Below the pieces are notes generated by a model, which was given only the letters and a program-made list of their open reading frames with translations, made no database searches and was not told where the DNA came from. Shown here in pieces: positions 45,730-55,505 of a DNA stretch of 64,000 nt. How positions within the stretch are numbered: the first letter of the stretch is position 1; each line of letters starts with the position of its first letter. Origin of the DNA: Phlebopus portentosus (lineage: Eukaryota; Basidiomycota; Agaricomycetes; Boletales; Boletinellaceae). Where the stretch lies: NCBI GenBank assembly GCA_037892935.1, contig JAYXKI010000018.1:310001-374000 (forward strand), read 5' to 3'. The position numbers and the translations under genes are program-made.

Positions 45730-46752
45730 ATGTCAAACAAAGACATCATGAAGTATCCCTTGTTTAAGGGAAACCCTTATGAGTCGCTTGAGAACTTCCA
45801 GAATCAAATGATCAGCCGGTTGAATGAAAAACATCCGAGCGACCCAGTCAAGAGGGTTAAGATTATTCTGAAATGTCTGCGAGGTCAAGCTCAGACTTGG
45901 GTTAATGGCAAATGGGCCGTGAACAGAAATCAATTAGTCTCCACCTACAAGCGGAATGCGAACAATGAGCTTGTTATGGACAAGAAGGGTGGATGGGATG
46001 ACGAGGACGATCTATGGAACAAATTAGCGCTCAACCATAACGGCATTTTTGGACTTCAAGAAGAAGCCGAGCGAAATATTAGGACAATTTATCAGGAACG
46101 GGCGCGGGTGAAGCAGTATAACAGGGCCTTCGACGATATTAGGATGAGGCTGCCAAAGCATTACGACCACCAAGTGCTGATTTATGAGTACAAGAGAGGA
46201 CTCAATCAGACGATCCTAAAGGCCCTGCTTACGAATACAGACCACCCAGGTTGGGACCTGGACCAATGGAAGGAGAACGCTAGCAATCTGGAGGCCAGTC
46301 TGATGGCTGCCAAGGTGATAGGCAGTAATAGGAAATACACCCCTATGTTTAAAGATGGGCAGGCGGTATCGTACACGCCAGTGCCCCCAGAAGCTCGCCG
46401 TCCAGCTGAGTTTCTGGGTGAGCCTATGGACATTGACATGTCTAGGTGCTTTACTAGGGGGTCCCAAGGAGATGCCGGGATATGCTGGGCATGCGGCAAA
46501 ACAGGTCACTTCGCACGGGACTGCAACAACGTAGGGCGAGACACACAGGGAAGCCGTGGACACCGAACCAACTACAAGAGACGGGTGCAGAAGAGACGAT
46601 CTGGCAAGACTGGCCGCTTCCTAAAATGCCGGGAAGTTGGGATTAGCAGCGATTCTGAGATGGAAGAATTACTGGACAAGAGAACGAAGTTACCAAGGCG
46701 TAAGGAACGGGCTTCGCATTCCCTTGAGGAGGACTCCGAGGAGGATTTTTGA
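45730..46752 (+). CDS. P1 gag
   Basis: 340 residues, intact, with the same zinc knuckle and acidic tail as M1 gag. Its stop TGA (46750-46752) overlaps the pol frame, which opens at 46749 in the -1 frame. Confidence 0.9.
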   Translation: MSNKDIMKYPLFKGNPYESLENFQNQMISRLNEKHPSDPVKRVKIILKCLRGQAQTWVNGKWAVNRNQLVSTYKRNANNELVMDKKGGWDDEDDLWNKLALNHNGIFGLQEEAERNIRTIYQERARVKQYNRAFDDIRMRLPKHYDHQVLIYEYKRGLNQTILKALLTNTDHPGWDLDQWKENASNLEASLMAAKVIGSNRKYTPMFKDGQAVSYTPVPPEARRPAEFLGEPMDIDMSRCFTRGSQGDAGICWACGKTGHFARDCNNVGRDTQGSRGHRTNYKRRVQKRRSGKTGRFLKCREVGISSDSEMEELLDKRTKLPRRKERASHSLEEDSEEDF

Positions 46753-47258
46753 AGGGCCGCCAGTCAACATCGGACACTGGCGAGGGCTCGAAGGACACAC
46801 AAGAGATAAAGCGCCGATGGACTATTGCTAAACCAAACTCCAACCATCCTACTATACCCATTGACGTCATTCAGGGACAGAAAAAGGTTAATCTCTCGGC
46901 TATGATTGACTCCGGATCTGCAATCACTACTATTAGCCCCACGGTTGTACAGAGCCTAGGGCTAAGAACAGTGCCTGCAGAAGGTAATTATACCATCCGG
47001 AATGCCGATGGATCGATTAATCATGGTGGATGGACTCGGAACGTCAGAGCAATAGTGGACACAGGGATTACAAGAGGTTTAATGGACATCGCGGTGGTAG
47101 ATACACACGAAGACAAGTTTCTCATAGGAAATGATTGGCTTGAACAGCATAAGCCAACCATCGACTGGACAAAGGGGATTCTTCGCAAAGGCGGGAAGGA
47201 AGTTGCTTTTAACGGGACGGCACGATTGCGTTCCATACAGCTAATCCTAGCCCCAAGG
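46749..47258 (+). pseudogene. P1 pol, protease end only, cut by P2
   Basis: 170 codons covering the aspartic protease (MIDSGSAITTIS; NDWLEQHKPTIDW) as far as LAPR, where the P2 LTR begins. The frame continues by chance through the LTR into its ORF, making a 505-codon protease-LTR fusion frame (46749-48266). Confidence 0.85.
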
Positions 47259-47282
47259 TGTTACGAAAATTGTGGATATACA

Positions 47283-48266
47283 ATGCGGCGTGGTATCAGA
47301 CACTTTACACACCGAATTATGCAGCCTAATCAAGAGCATTTCGAAAGGCTTCAAGAACAGAACAGTGGAGGCGATTCTCGCCCACTAAGACAGCAAGGAC
47401 CTGGGGAGGTCGCTGTGGATGATATTCAAGAGGAACCCGATCGACGATATTACGAAGACGAACGCGATGAAAGGGAGGATCCATACGATTTGCAGCAAGG
47501 ACTAGCTGGAATGCACATTGGACATACTCCTCCACCCGAGCGTAGCTACGTAGACATGGAAGAACGGAACATCGCAAGATACGTGGAACTCCTGCAGAAG
47601 AGACGATATCGACATAGTGCAACCAGACGCTTTGTTCATGAAAGCCTGGTTTGTACAAACTGTTATTTGGCATACCAAAGGAGTTGGGTTCTTTCGGAGT
47701 GGCTCCTCAAGAACTTCGTGGAGCGCTTAGTAACTAGGGAAGGGGCCGATGTCAAGATTCGGCATAAACCCGGACCCTCAGAACGAACGTTTGATCAACC
47801 ATTGCCAAACCGCGGAATGAGCGCATACGATCACGAGGTATCTGTATGGCTCGGCGACAGGGATATCTATGCACTGAAGGTTGGCGTGAGAGCTTGGATC
47901 AATCAGCATCGTCACCGGACCTTGTGTCGAAACACTGCAGTGGAAGTCGATTGGCCAATCTATTACAGTGCGCCATCGGACGTCGAAAGTCTTATCGAAG
48001 AAGCAACGGATCGAATGCTAGAAGCATGGGAACGATCGGAAGAAGGGGTTATTACAGTCGACGAATGGCGCGAGACGAATCACCTGGGAAGAAGATACAG
48101 GTTAACGTCGGGTACCGGACTACAATTCTCCGACATCGATATCGCGGCTAGGCACAGAAGAGTGTCTGCTAAATTTACACAGCCGCCAAGGTTAATCTCC
48201 GAAGATCGGCAGGGGTTGCCGGTCGCGAATCCCGAGATAACGGTCAGCCCCATGATGGAAGACTAA
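47283..48266 (+). CDS. LTR-encoded protein of element X (L4)
   Basis: Intact 327-codon ORF from the ATG at LTR nucleotide 25; identical or nearly so to the L5 copy and about ten replacements from L1 (for example VEYIQ in L1 against VDDIQ here). Description under 28433-29416. Confidence 0.75.
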   Translation: MRRGIRHFTHRIMQPNQEHFERLQEQNSGGDSRPLRQQGPGEVAVDDIQEEPDRRYYEDERDEREDPYDLQQGLAGMHIGHTPPPERSYVDMEERNIARYVELLQKRRYRHSATRRFVHESLVCTNCYLAYQRSWVLSEWLLKNFVERLVTREGADVKIRHKPGPSERTFDQPLPNRGMSAYDHEVSVWLGDRDIYALKVGVRAWINQHRHRTLCRNTAVEVDWPIYYSAPSDVESLIEEATDRMLEAWERSEEGVITVDEWRETNHLGRRYRLTSGTGLQFSDIDIAARHRRVSAKFTQPPRLISEDRQGLPVANPEITVSPMMED

Positions 48267-48609
48267 CGGCAGAAGCTCGGCCGGAGTAACGGAGCGCCGG
48301 CGAAGCGAGATCGCGGCACATGGAAGAAGTCTCTCGTGGGAGGATTGGCGTTAAGGATTAACATGTGATAGGAACGGAGATCGATAGAAGCCTGGGGAAA
48401 GCTTCTTCGGAATGGAGGTAGATTAGGGCCTGCCTAATTGGGAAGGAAGTAGTCGGTGGTGCTACCAGGAGTTTCGGTAGCGCCACCAGAGTTGCCAGTG
48501 GTACCACCGACTCAAGAAAGTGGTGGTGAAACCAGCTGAAACACATTGTCCTAACCAATGGCGAGGCAGGGTCGGTAGTATTTGGTAGTCGGTAGTATTC
48601 AGTAGAAAC

Positions 48610-48658
48610 TTTATTTAAGGCGCCAGCTGAGCGGGGTGTTGTCCCTCAGCAAAATTAT
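48610..48658 (+). promoter_or_regulatory. LTR core promoter and likely RNA start (P2)
   Basis: TTTATTTAA (48610-48618) followed, about 35 nt from the TATTTAA, by AGCAAAATTAT (48648-48658), which pairs with the primer site at 48866-48876. This places the U3/R border near 48648, so the LTR ORF (to 48266) is in U3. Inferred. Confidence 0.5.
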
Positions 48659-48865
48659 TTTGTACTTTCAATCATAACTGTACTCCTTTGATTGAACCTC
48701 TGCTCTACTACTGGGTCAAGCTTGAGCCTATAGCTCGCTTCTTAGTAGTACATCTAACCTTCGCTACTCTACTCTCCAATTATACATTGTCAGAAGGAGG
48801 AAGCAGGGACTTGTTCCGGTACGCTCGGACTAACCACCTCGTCCGAAAATACTGGTCCTAACATT

Positions 48866-48876
48866 ATAATTTTGCT
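48866..48876 (+). other. Self-primer binding site of P2
   Basis: ATAATTTTGCT, two bases after the LTR end at 48863, perfectly complementary to 48648-48658; flanking bases do not pair, so the match is exactly 11 nt. Confidence 0.65.
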
Positions 48877-49000
48877 CCAATCCTGGGATAATCAATCTTG
48901 CTGTTTCATAGTGCAATACCCACTATCGATCAGTAAGTATTGCTCTGCCCTGGGAGGGTTTCTTCTATGCCTGTTAATACAATTAGCTGATCATCGATAA

Positions 49001-49918
49001 GCGCATCGTCGACGGCTAAAGCAGGCTTACACACTCCATCGGAGTTTTGTTAGAGCGCTCCATACATTCGAGGAAGAAGTCAATTCGGCGTTTCGCACGA
49101 TAAACTTCTATCGAGGTAAGAAGCACTCAAACACCCCTATCCTAGAACCCTACCGGTCGGTTATACTATCCACCCTGGAGCTTCGAATCAACGCCGAAAG
49201 ACACGAAAGAGTTGGGAGGAAGTTCTTGCTTGTACACGCGGACAACCTATTGAACGGACACAGTTTTAATTGGGAAGCACTCAGAGGTCCTACGCCGGTT
49301 GAAGAAGAACTACTCGCTCTGTGTCAGGAATATAAAGCGTTCGAATATACCTTACTCGAACATTCTCATTTCCTCCATCAAGTCCTTTTACAAGTTTATC
49401 AAGGCAACTATACTACTGCGAAACAACTATGTCACCGATGGAACTGTGGCAAGTTGGTTGGTCTAGTCTCTGGTTTACACTCTGCATCGTCTGGTTTTCT
49501 TCCATGGTATACGTCATTGCTCAACAACTCCGAGGTCGAATCAGCCTTCTTCGAGGCTTTGGAACGCTATGGACGTGGGTGGAACGGCAAGACAACGAAA
49601 GAAGTTCCCCATTCCGTCGTGCCGGTCGGAGATTTCTACTCCAAACTCAACGACTGGCAGTTCCTCAACCCGGACCTGGAGAACGTATGGAATCCGCTCT
49701 GGCACGTATCAGCGAACGACTCGACAGTCTACACGGACGCTTGGACCGAATGGTCAGTGCTGACGGGCAACCCAACCAAGTTGTCTCCGCCCTGCGACAC
49801 GCCGTCATCGACCTCGACAATCGACTTACTAGCGTTGATCGGTCCCTCAGAACTCTCACAGCTACTGTCGCTCGACTCTACGACATGGGCTCTCAATACT
49901 CCGAGAACCTTACCGTAG
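49001..49918 (+). CDS. P2 ORF1, pre-gag protein, no ATG
   Basis: 305 codons from after a TAA (48998-49000) to the TAG ending at 49918. No domain recognised. Recognisable stretches: LHTFEEEVNSAFRTINFYRG, RVGRKFLLVHADNLLNGHSF, EEELLALCQEYKAFEYTLLE, CHRWNCGKLVGLVSGLHSAS, ESAFFEALERYGRGWNGKTT, LNDWQFLNPDLENVWNPLW. It has no Met, so it must start at a non-ATG codon, be joined by splicing, or be an N-terminal part of ORF2. Between M1 and P2, about ten of eleven differences at 49421-49650 are silent here but mostly replacements in the ORF2 frame. The last 232 nt overlap ORF2 from 49687 and are less diverged (4 differences), as expected of dual coding. Confidence 0.62.
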   Translation, partial: AHRRRLKQAYTLHRSFVRALHTFEEEVNSAFRTINFYRGKKHSNTPILEPYRSVILSTLELRINAERHERVGRKFLLVHADNLLNGHSFNWEALRGPTPVEEELLALCQEYKAFEYTLLEHSHFLHQVLLQVYQGNYTTAKQLCHRWNCGKLVGLVSGLHSASSGFLPWYTSLLNNSEVESAFFEALERYGRGWNGKTTKEVPHSVVPVGDFYSKLNDWQFLNPDLENVWNPLWHVSANDSTVYTDAWTEWSVLTGNPTKLSPPCDTPSSTSTIDLLALIGPSELSQLLSLDSTTWALNTPRTLP

Positions 49919-51336
49919 AAGGACAGACACTGGGGGAGTTTCTGGCGCATATTCAGGGACATGTCGGGGATGCAATCGCCGAGGCAGTCATCACCAACCT
50001 CAGGCGAGAAGGCGAACAGCGAGACGTACGGATCAACTACGCGTTCGGTATTCTTCAGGCTCGTATTCTGGGAGCGGTAACAATGGCCATTCAGGGCAGT
50101 CAGTCAGCCCTTACTCAACAAGTGGTCAACTCCCAGCAAGAGATTATTCGGCTCACTGGTACGGACTTCCTGCAGTTACACACGCAGGCTAGCTACCTGG
50201 TCGAACAGGTTGAGGCTATTCGAGCCCGGATCAGCAATGCCGAGGAAGAACTCGTGGCCCAGTACTCAATCACGGAAGGCATTCGTCGGATCCAACAAAC
50301 GATTAGGCTTCGTCAATCCTACCTGACGCAGCGAGCTAGGCGAGGAAGGGCGAGGTTGAGCCCTGACTCCCCGCTGCAAGGTAGAGGCCTAGGTCTAGCC
50401 AGCCGCTTCGAAAGCGTGAGCTCGGACTCCGACGACGACCAGATGCCCCACCTGATCCCAGCAAGCGAACGCTTTGTGGATCAGATGGTTGAGATCATTC
50501 GCCAGAGCAGGGAACCTGAAGGAACGGACACTCGAACAGGACAACCGTCGTTGCAGTTGCGACAGCAGGCAGTAGAAGTTGGAAGGAACTATGTTGCTGA
50601 GGTAGTTGCGGAACGAGGGCTGGTAGCACCTAATGTGCTCGCCCAAGAGGAACAGGAAGTCGAAGGAAGCATCGAAGTTGAAGAAGATCTCCCGGATTAC
50701 GTCTCCACAGAAACGCAACCCGGAAGCCTGGACCAGCAAGCAGAAGAACTGCTGAGGGAGGTGATTCCCGAGTCACCACAGCCCTGGCCATCCAACGACG
50801 GATGGGGACCGCCTCCCGATGCTGGGGAAGCATGGGAGGCGGACAACACGGCGGAAACGGGTTATGGCACGGGAATCCGGGAGCTCATGTGGAATGAGCA
50901 GGGAGAACTCGTCGAGGGAGCGATTCAACGGCTGGGATGGAATGGCCACTACGTCGAAAGGAACCACATTCAATACCCGCACCAGGACTCGCCGCCAGGA
51001 TCGCCTACTCCAAGTGCTCTTGAGCTTGAGGAGAGAGAAGCAAGGCTCCAGGCGGTCAGTGAGTACTCCCCAGACTCTGATTATATCTATGATCCTATCA
51101 ATCGTCCTAATAGCTGCCCTATACCATCGGTCTTTCTCGACATACGAGAGGGACCACCAAGGCAGGGGGTAGCAAACATGGCGATGGTAGTTTGGGTGCG
51201 AGGTAACAATGTAGAAGAGCCAACCAGCGAGGATCAAGAGTACTTCGATGCGAACGACGAATGGGAGACAGAAGAGGAAAGCGAGGAACACGAAAGCGGC
51301 GAGGAACGATACGAAGCTCGGGAAGAAAGGAGATAG
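49687..51336 (+). CDS. P2 ORF2, coiled-coil/acidic protein
   Basis: 549 residues from the ATG in GAACGTATGG. The N-terminal ~250 residues are heptad-rich (ARISERLDSLHGRLDRM; DLDNRLTSVDRSLRTLTATV; YLVEQVEAIRARISNAEEEL), then RRGRARLSP, SSDSDDDQMP, and a long acidic, Pro-rich C-terminus ending in a run of Glu/Arg (EEESEEHESGEERYEAREER). No enzyme motif, zinc knuckle or membrane helix. It lies in the -1 frame relative to ORF1 and 197 nt upstream of gag. It could be a second structural protein or an extension of ORF1; both are inferences. An upstream in-frame ATG at 49429 is less likely to be the start, because that stretch evolves as ORF1. Confidence 0.7.
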   Translation: MESALARISERLDSLHGRLDRMVSADGQPNQVVSALRHAVIDLDNRLTSVDRSLRTLTATVARLYDMGSQYSENLTVEGQTLGEFLAHIQGHVGDAIAEAVITNLRREGEQRDVRINYAFGILQARILGAVTMAIQGSQSALTQQVVNSQQEIIRLTGTDFLQLHTQASYLVEQVEAIRARISNAEEELVAQYSITEGIRRIQQTIRLRQSYLTQRARRGRARLSPDSPLQGRGLGLASRFESVSSDSDDDQMPHLIPASERFVDQMVEIIRQSREPEGTDTRTGQPSLQLRQQAVEVGRNYVAEVVAERGLVAPNVLAQEEQEVEGSIEVEEDLPDYVSTETQPGSLDQQAEELLREVIPESPQPWPSNDGWGPPPDAGEAWEADNTAETGYGTGIRELMWNEQGELVEGAIQRLGWNGHYVERNHIQYPHQDSPPGSPTPSALELEEREARLQAVSEYSPDSDYIYDPINRPNSCPIPSVFLDIREGPPRQGVANMAMVVWVRGNNVEEPTSEDQEYFDANDEWETEEESEEHESGEERYEAREERR

Positions 51337-51533
51337 GCCCTGGTTTAGAGCTGGGAGCTTGCCAGGAGGAAGAAAGACGCCCAAGAACCGACCGGGGAGG
51401 AAGGGTAAGGTGGCTAGTTGGAAAGCGGAGGTGGTACTCGCTGGATAACTTAGCTACTAAACCATGTATTATTGTAATGCGCTGAATGAAGGTGATACTC
51501 ATAAAAATGTTGGTTGAATTCGTCTAGGTCATT

Positions 51534-52556
51534 ATGTCAAACAAAGATATCATGAAGTATCCCTTGTTTAAGGGAAACCCTTATGAGTCGCTTGAGAACT
51601 TCCAGAATCAAATGATCAGCCGGTTGAATGAAAAACATCCGAGCGACCCAGTCAAGAGGGTTAAGATTATTTTAGAATGTCTGCGAGGTCAAGCTCAGAC
51701 TTGGGTTAATGGCAAGTGGGCCATAAACAGAAATCAATTAGTCTCCACCTACAAGCGAGATGCGGATGGCAAGCTTGTTATGGACAAGAAGGGTGGATGG
51801 GACAGCGAGGACGATCTATGGAACGAATTAGCGCTCAACCACAATGGCATCTTTGGACTTCAAGAAGAAGCCGAGCGGAATATTAGGACGATTTATCAGG
51901 AACGGGCGCGGGTGAAGCAGTATAACAGGGCCTTTGACGACATTAGGATGAGGCTGCCAAAGCACTACGATCATCAGGCACTGATTTACGAGTACAAGAG
52001 AGGACTCAATCAAACGATCCTAAAGGCCCTGCTTACGAATACAGACCACCCAGAATGGGACCTGAACCAATGGAAGGAGAACGCTAGCAATCTGGAGGCC
52101 AGTCTGATGGCTGCCAAGGTGATAGGCAGCAATAGGAAGTACACCCCTATGTTTAAAGATGGGCAGGCGGTATCGTACACGCCAGTGCCCCCAGAAGCTC
52201 GCCGTCCAGCTGAGTTTCTGGGTGAGCCTATGGACATCGACATGTCTAGGCGCTTTACTAGGGGGTCCCGAGGAGATGCTGGGATATGCTGGGCATGCGG
52301 CAAGACAGGTCACTTCGCACGGGACTGCAACAACGTAGGGCGAGACACACAGGGAAGCCGTGGACACCGAACCAACTACAAGAGACGGGTGCAGAAGAGA
52401 CGATCTGGCAAGACTGGCCGCTTCCTAAAACGCCGGGAAGTTGGGATTAGCAGCGATTCTGAAATGGAGGAACTACTGGACAAGAAAACGAAGTTACCAA
52501 GGCGTAAGGAACGGGCTTCGTATGCCCTCGAGGAGGATTCCGAGGAGGATTTTTGA
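51534..52556 (+). CDS. P2 gag
   Basis: 340 residues, intact; capsid-like core, CCHC knuckle CWACGKTGHFARDC near residue 252, basic stretch (RVQKRRSGKTGRFLKRR), acidic end. The stop TGA lies within GATTTTTGA, where pol opens in the -1 frame. Confidence 0.9.
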   Translation: MSNKDIMKYPLFKGNPYESLENFQNQMISRLNEKHPSDPVKRVKIILECLRGQAQTWVNGKWAINRNQLVSTYKRDADGKLVMDKKGGWDSEDDLWNELALNHNGIFGLQEEAERNIRTIYQERARVKQYNRAFDDIRMRLPKHYDHQALIYEYKRGLNQTILKALLTNTDHPEWDLNQWKENASNLEASLMAAKVIGSNRKYTPMFKDGQAVSYTPVPPEARRPAEFLGEPMDIDMSRRFTRGSRGDAGICWACGKTGHFARDCNNVGRDTQGSRGHRTNYKRRVQKRRSGKTGRFLKRREVGISSDSEMEELLDKKTKLPRRKERASYALEEDSEEDF

Positions 52557-55505
52557 AGGGCCGCCAGTCAACATCGGACACTGGCGAGGGCTCGAAGGAC
52601 ACACAAGAGATAAAGCGCCGATGGACTATTGCTAGACCAAACTCCAACCATCCCACTATACCCATTGACGTCATTCAGGGACAGAAAAAGGTTAATCTCT
52701 CGGCTATGATTGACTCCGGATCTGCAATCACTACTATTAGCCCCATGGTTGTACAGAGCCTAGGGCTGAGAACAGTGCCTGCAGAAGGTAATTATACCAT
52801 CCGGAATGCCGATGGATCGATTAATCATGGTGGATGGACTCGGAACGTCAGAGCAATAGTGGACACAGGGATTACAAGAGGTTTAATGGACATCGCAGTG
52901 GTGGATACGCACGAAGACAAGTTTCTCATAGGAAATGATTGGCTTGAACAGCATAAGCCAACTATCGACTGGACAAAGGGGATTCTTCGCAAAGGCGGGA
53001 AGGAAATTGCATTTAATGGAACGGCACGATTGCGTTCCATACAGCTAATCCTAGCCCCAAGGAAGCTCCGGAAACGCAGAAGATGGCGAAGAATTCCAGA
53101 CTACATTCCACCCGAATGGGATGCCGATGATGAAAAGGAAGAAGCTTGGGAAACTAGGGTCTATTACCACAGCGACATCGAAACAGAACAAGAAACCGAG
53201 AATGAAGACATAGAAGAAGAACCTACGATCGTACCACCAGACAAAGGAAAAGAAAAGGAATCAGCAGCACCGCTTGTCACGTTCGAAGAAGTCATGCACA
53301 AGCCGCCAGAACTCTCCTTCGCTAAGCAAGAAGGAAGATGGAAATTCTTTTGGTTCGGGGACAAGTGCCGAATAACGAAGGACGATCAAAACTGGCACAA
53401 CTTTAACAGTCTCGAGGATGCAGATGGTGCAGTATACCGCACCATGGTCAGAGAAATGGACAAGGGCGCCAAACATGATGAACTCCTCGATGAATATGGC
53501 GGCATGTATATGGCGCGTCTTCAGGTGATAGCGATTCAGGGAGGCCTGGGAACAACGACCTCACCAACAACATCTGAAGACCAAGCAAGAGTGCGGGAAG
53601 AAATACAGGCACAAATGACAATCGACGCAGAAGGATCTGATACGAGTAGAAGGAAGAAGCCTAGTGTACCACCTAAAGGAGGAAAGCCTGGACACTACGC
53701 ACCTGATCCTCTCAAGATGCGTCGACAGAAGAGCGGAGGAAGTGGTACGGATTCAAACCCTGTCATAAGGAGTATAAGGGTGGAGTGGACTCCTCCATCC
53801 ATGCACGAGGGCCAAAATGACTCAACCCTGGCAGTGCAGAAGCAGTCGGTAAGCTTCACCACACGAAGCAGAGGTACAAGCAGGAGTACTTCGGGTCGGG
53901 AGCGCCGTAGAACTAAGGCTACGAAGCGTACTAGGTTCGGCCACCTAGCGAGATCTCCTCCTACGAGAGACCGAGGAGTGACTAGACATGAGACGCCGTT
54001 CAAGGGTAGGCTAGTGTCTAGGAAAGTGGTCCACCCCAAAGGGAGGGTAGTCCCACTTAAGTGGCACAGGGCCGAAGTTAGTACGCCGCAATCATCAAGT
54101 AGGCTAGCTTCGGGAGCTCAAGTGCGCCCGCGAAGACCACGGTTTAAGAACCAAATGCAGGGCCCTGCTCCGACAGGGAAAACAAACGGTAAAGGTAACA
54201 GGTTCATTTCGAATTATGCCGTGATGGAGCAGGGGCTCTCGCAGGGGCAGAAGAGGCGCCGATGGCGTACGCCTGTTGACTCGGTCATGCAGCCGCCCAA
54301 AGTGGAAGGAAAAGTGCTAGAGAGAAGAGCTGGATCTGAGACGGAGTTCAAGGGTATCCTAGGATCGCACAAGCCCGCTACCTCAATGGAAGCGGAGGAC
54401 GCCTCTCGAAGAGGAAGGCCACCCAAGCCTCCTCACTGGATCCGCCGCCTAGAGCATCGACAAGTCGCATCTCGGAGAGAACGCCTTCTCAAGTATAATA
54501 GCATAGCTCAAAAATATGCTCAGGAGAAAGCACTCGATGAAAGGATGGCAGACTCTGCTGGTAACAAATCTCTCAAGGAAATTCTTCCGAAACAAATATG
54601 GGAGTTCAGGGATAGGTTCGACAAGGACGCCGCCAAACGGCTGCCGAGGTCGGGACAATGGGACATGAAGATCGAGCTCCTACCAGGAGCAGAGCTTCCG
54701 AAACCTGGACCTGTATATCCACTCGCTCCTGCTGAAAAGCGAGCGGTAGAAGAATGGATTCGCGAGGACCTAAAGAAGGGATGGATTCGTGTTGTAGGAA
54801 ACCGAGTACCAGCTGAAGAAAAGGCGAACACTTGCGCACCAGTATTTGTCATAGCCAAAAAGACAATAGGGAAGGATGGCAAGCCGGAGTATAGAATTGT
54901 TATCGACTATAGAGGGCTGAATGCGGTGGTCATTCCAGACCACCAACCAATGCCTCTGTTACATATGCTCCCGGACGATCTTGCGCATGCCAAATGGTTC
55001 TCGACACTGGATTTGCGAAGTGGGTATAACAACATTCGAATACACCCTGGGCACGAGAAGTATGCCGCCTTTAGGACTCACATGGGAGTATACCAGCCGA
55101 TGGTAATGCAGTTCGGATTAATGAATGCACCTGCGGTATTCCAACGTGCAATGAACGAGCTCTTTCAGGACATGATTGGGCAGGGCATACTCATTTATCT
55201 TGATGACATTATAGTCTATGCGGAAATGGAACAGGAACATTGGGACCTGCTAGCAGAGGTATTGCGCAGGTTAAGGGAAGCAGACTTCTTCTGCAAGCCA
55301 GAGAAGTGCTACTTCGGAAAGAAGGAACTCGACTATCTAGGATTTGTGGTTAACCAGTCGGGCATGCAGATGGATCCCTACAAGGTAAAGGCGGTTCAAG
55401 AATGGCCAGATTTGTCAAGCAAGCGAGACATTCGAAAGTTTATCGGTTTTGCAAACTTCTACCGGAAATTTATCGAAGGCTTCGCCAAGATCGCTAGGCC
55501 ATTAA
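52553..55505 (+). pseudogene. P2 pol, protease to RT, cut by P3
   Basis: About 984 codons, open throughout: protease DSG near residue 53, a spacer of over 500 residues rich in Arg/Lys/Ser/Pro, then RT (VFVIAKKTIGKDGKPEYRIV; YLDDIIVYAE near residue 882) to FAKIARPL, where the P3 LTR starts. RNase H, integrase and chromodomain lie beyond the window. Confidence 0.9.

Larger units (their letters stand above)
47259..48863 (+). repeat. P2 5' LTR (L4, 1605 bp)
   Basis: TG...CA ends, exact 1605 bp. TATA-like TTTATTTAA at 48610-48618; primer AGCAAAATTAT at 48648-48658. Confidence 0.92.

Noticed and set aside
49429..49686. N-terminal 86 codons of the 635-codon ORF2 frame, with a membrane-helix-like start (MSPMELWQVGWSSLWFTLCI)
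   Set aside because: Most M1-P2 differences here change this protein but are silent in the ORF1 frame, so it is read as ORF1; the likely ORF2 start is the ATG at 49687.
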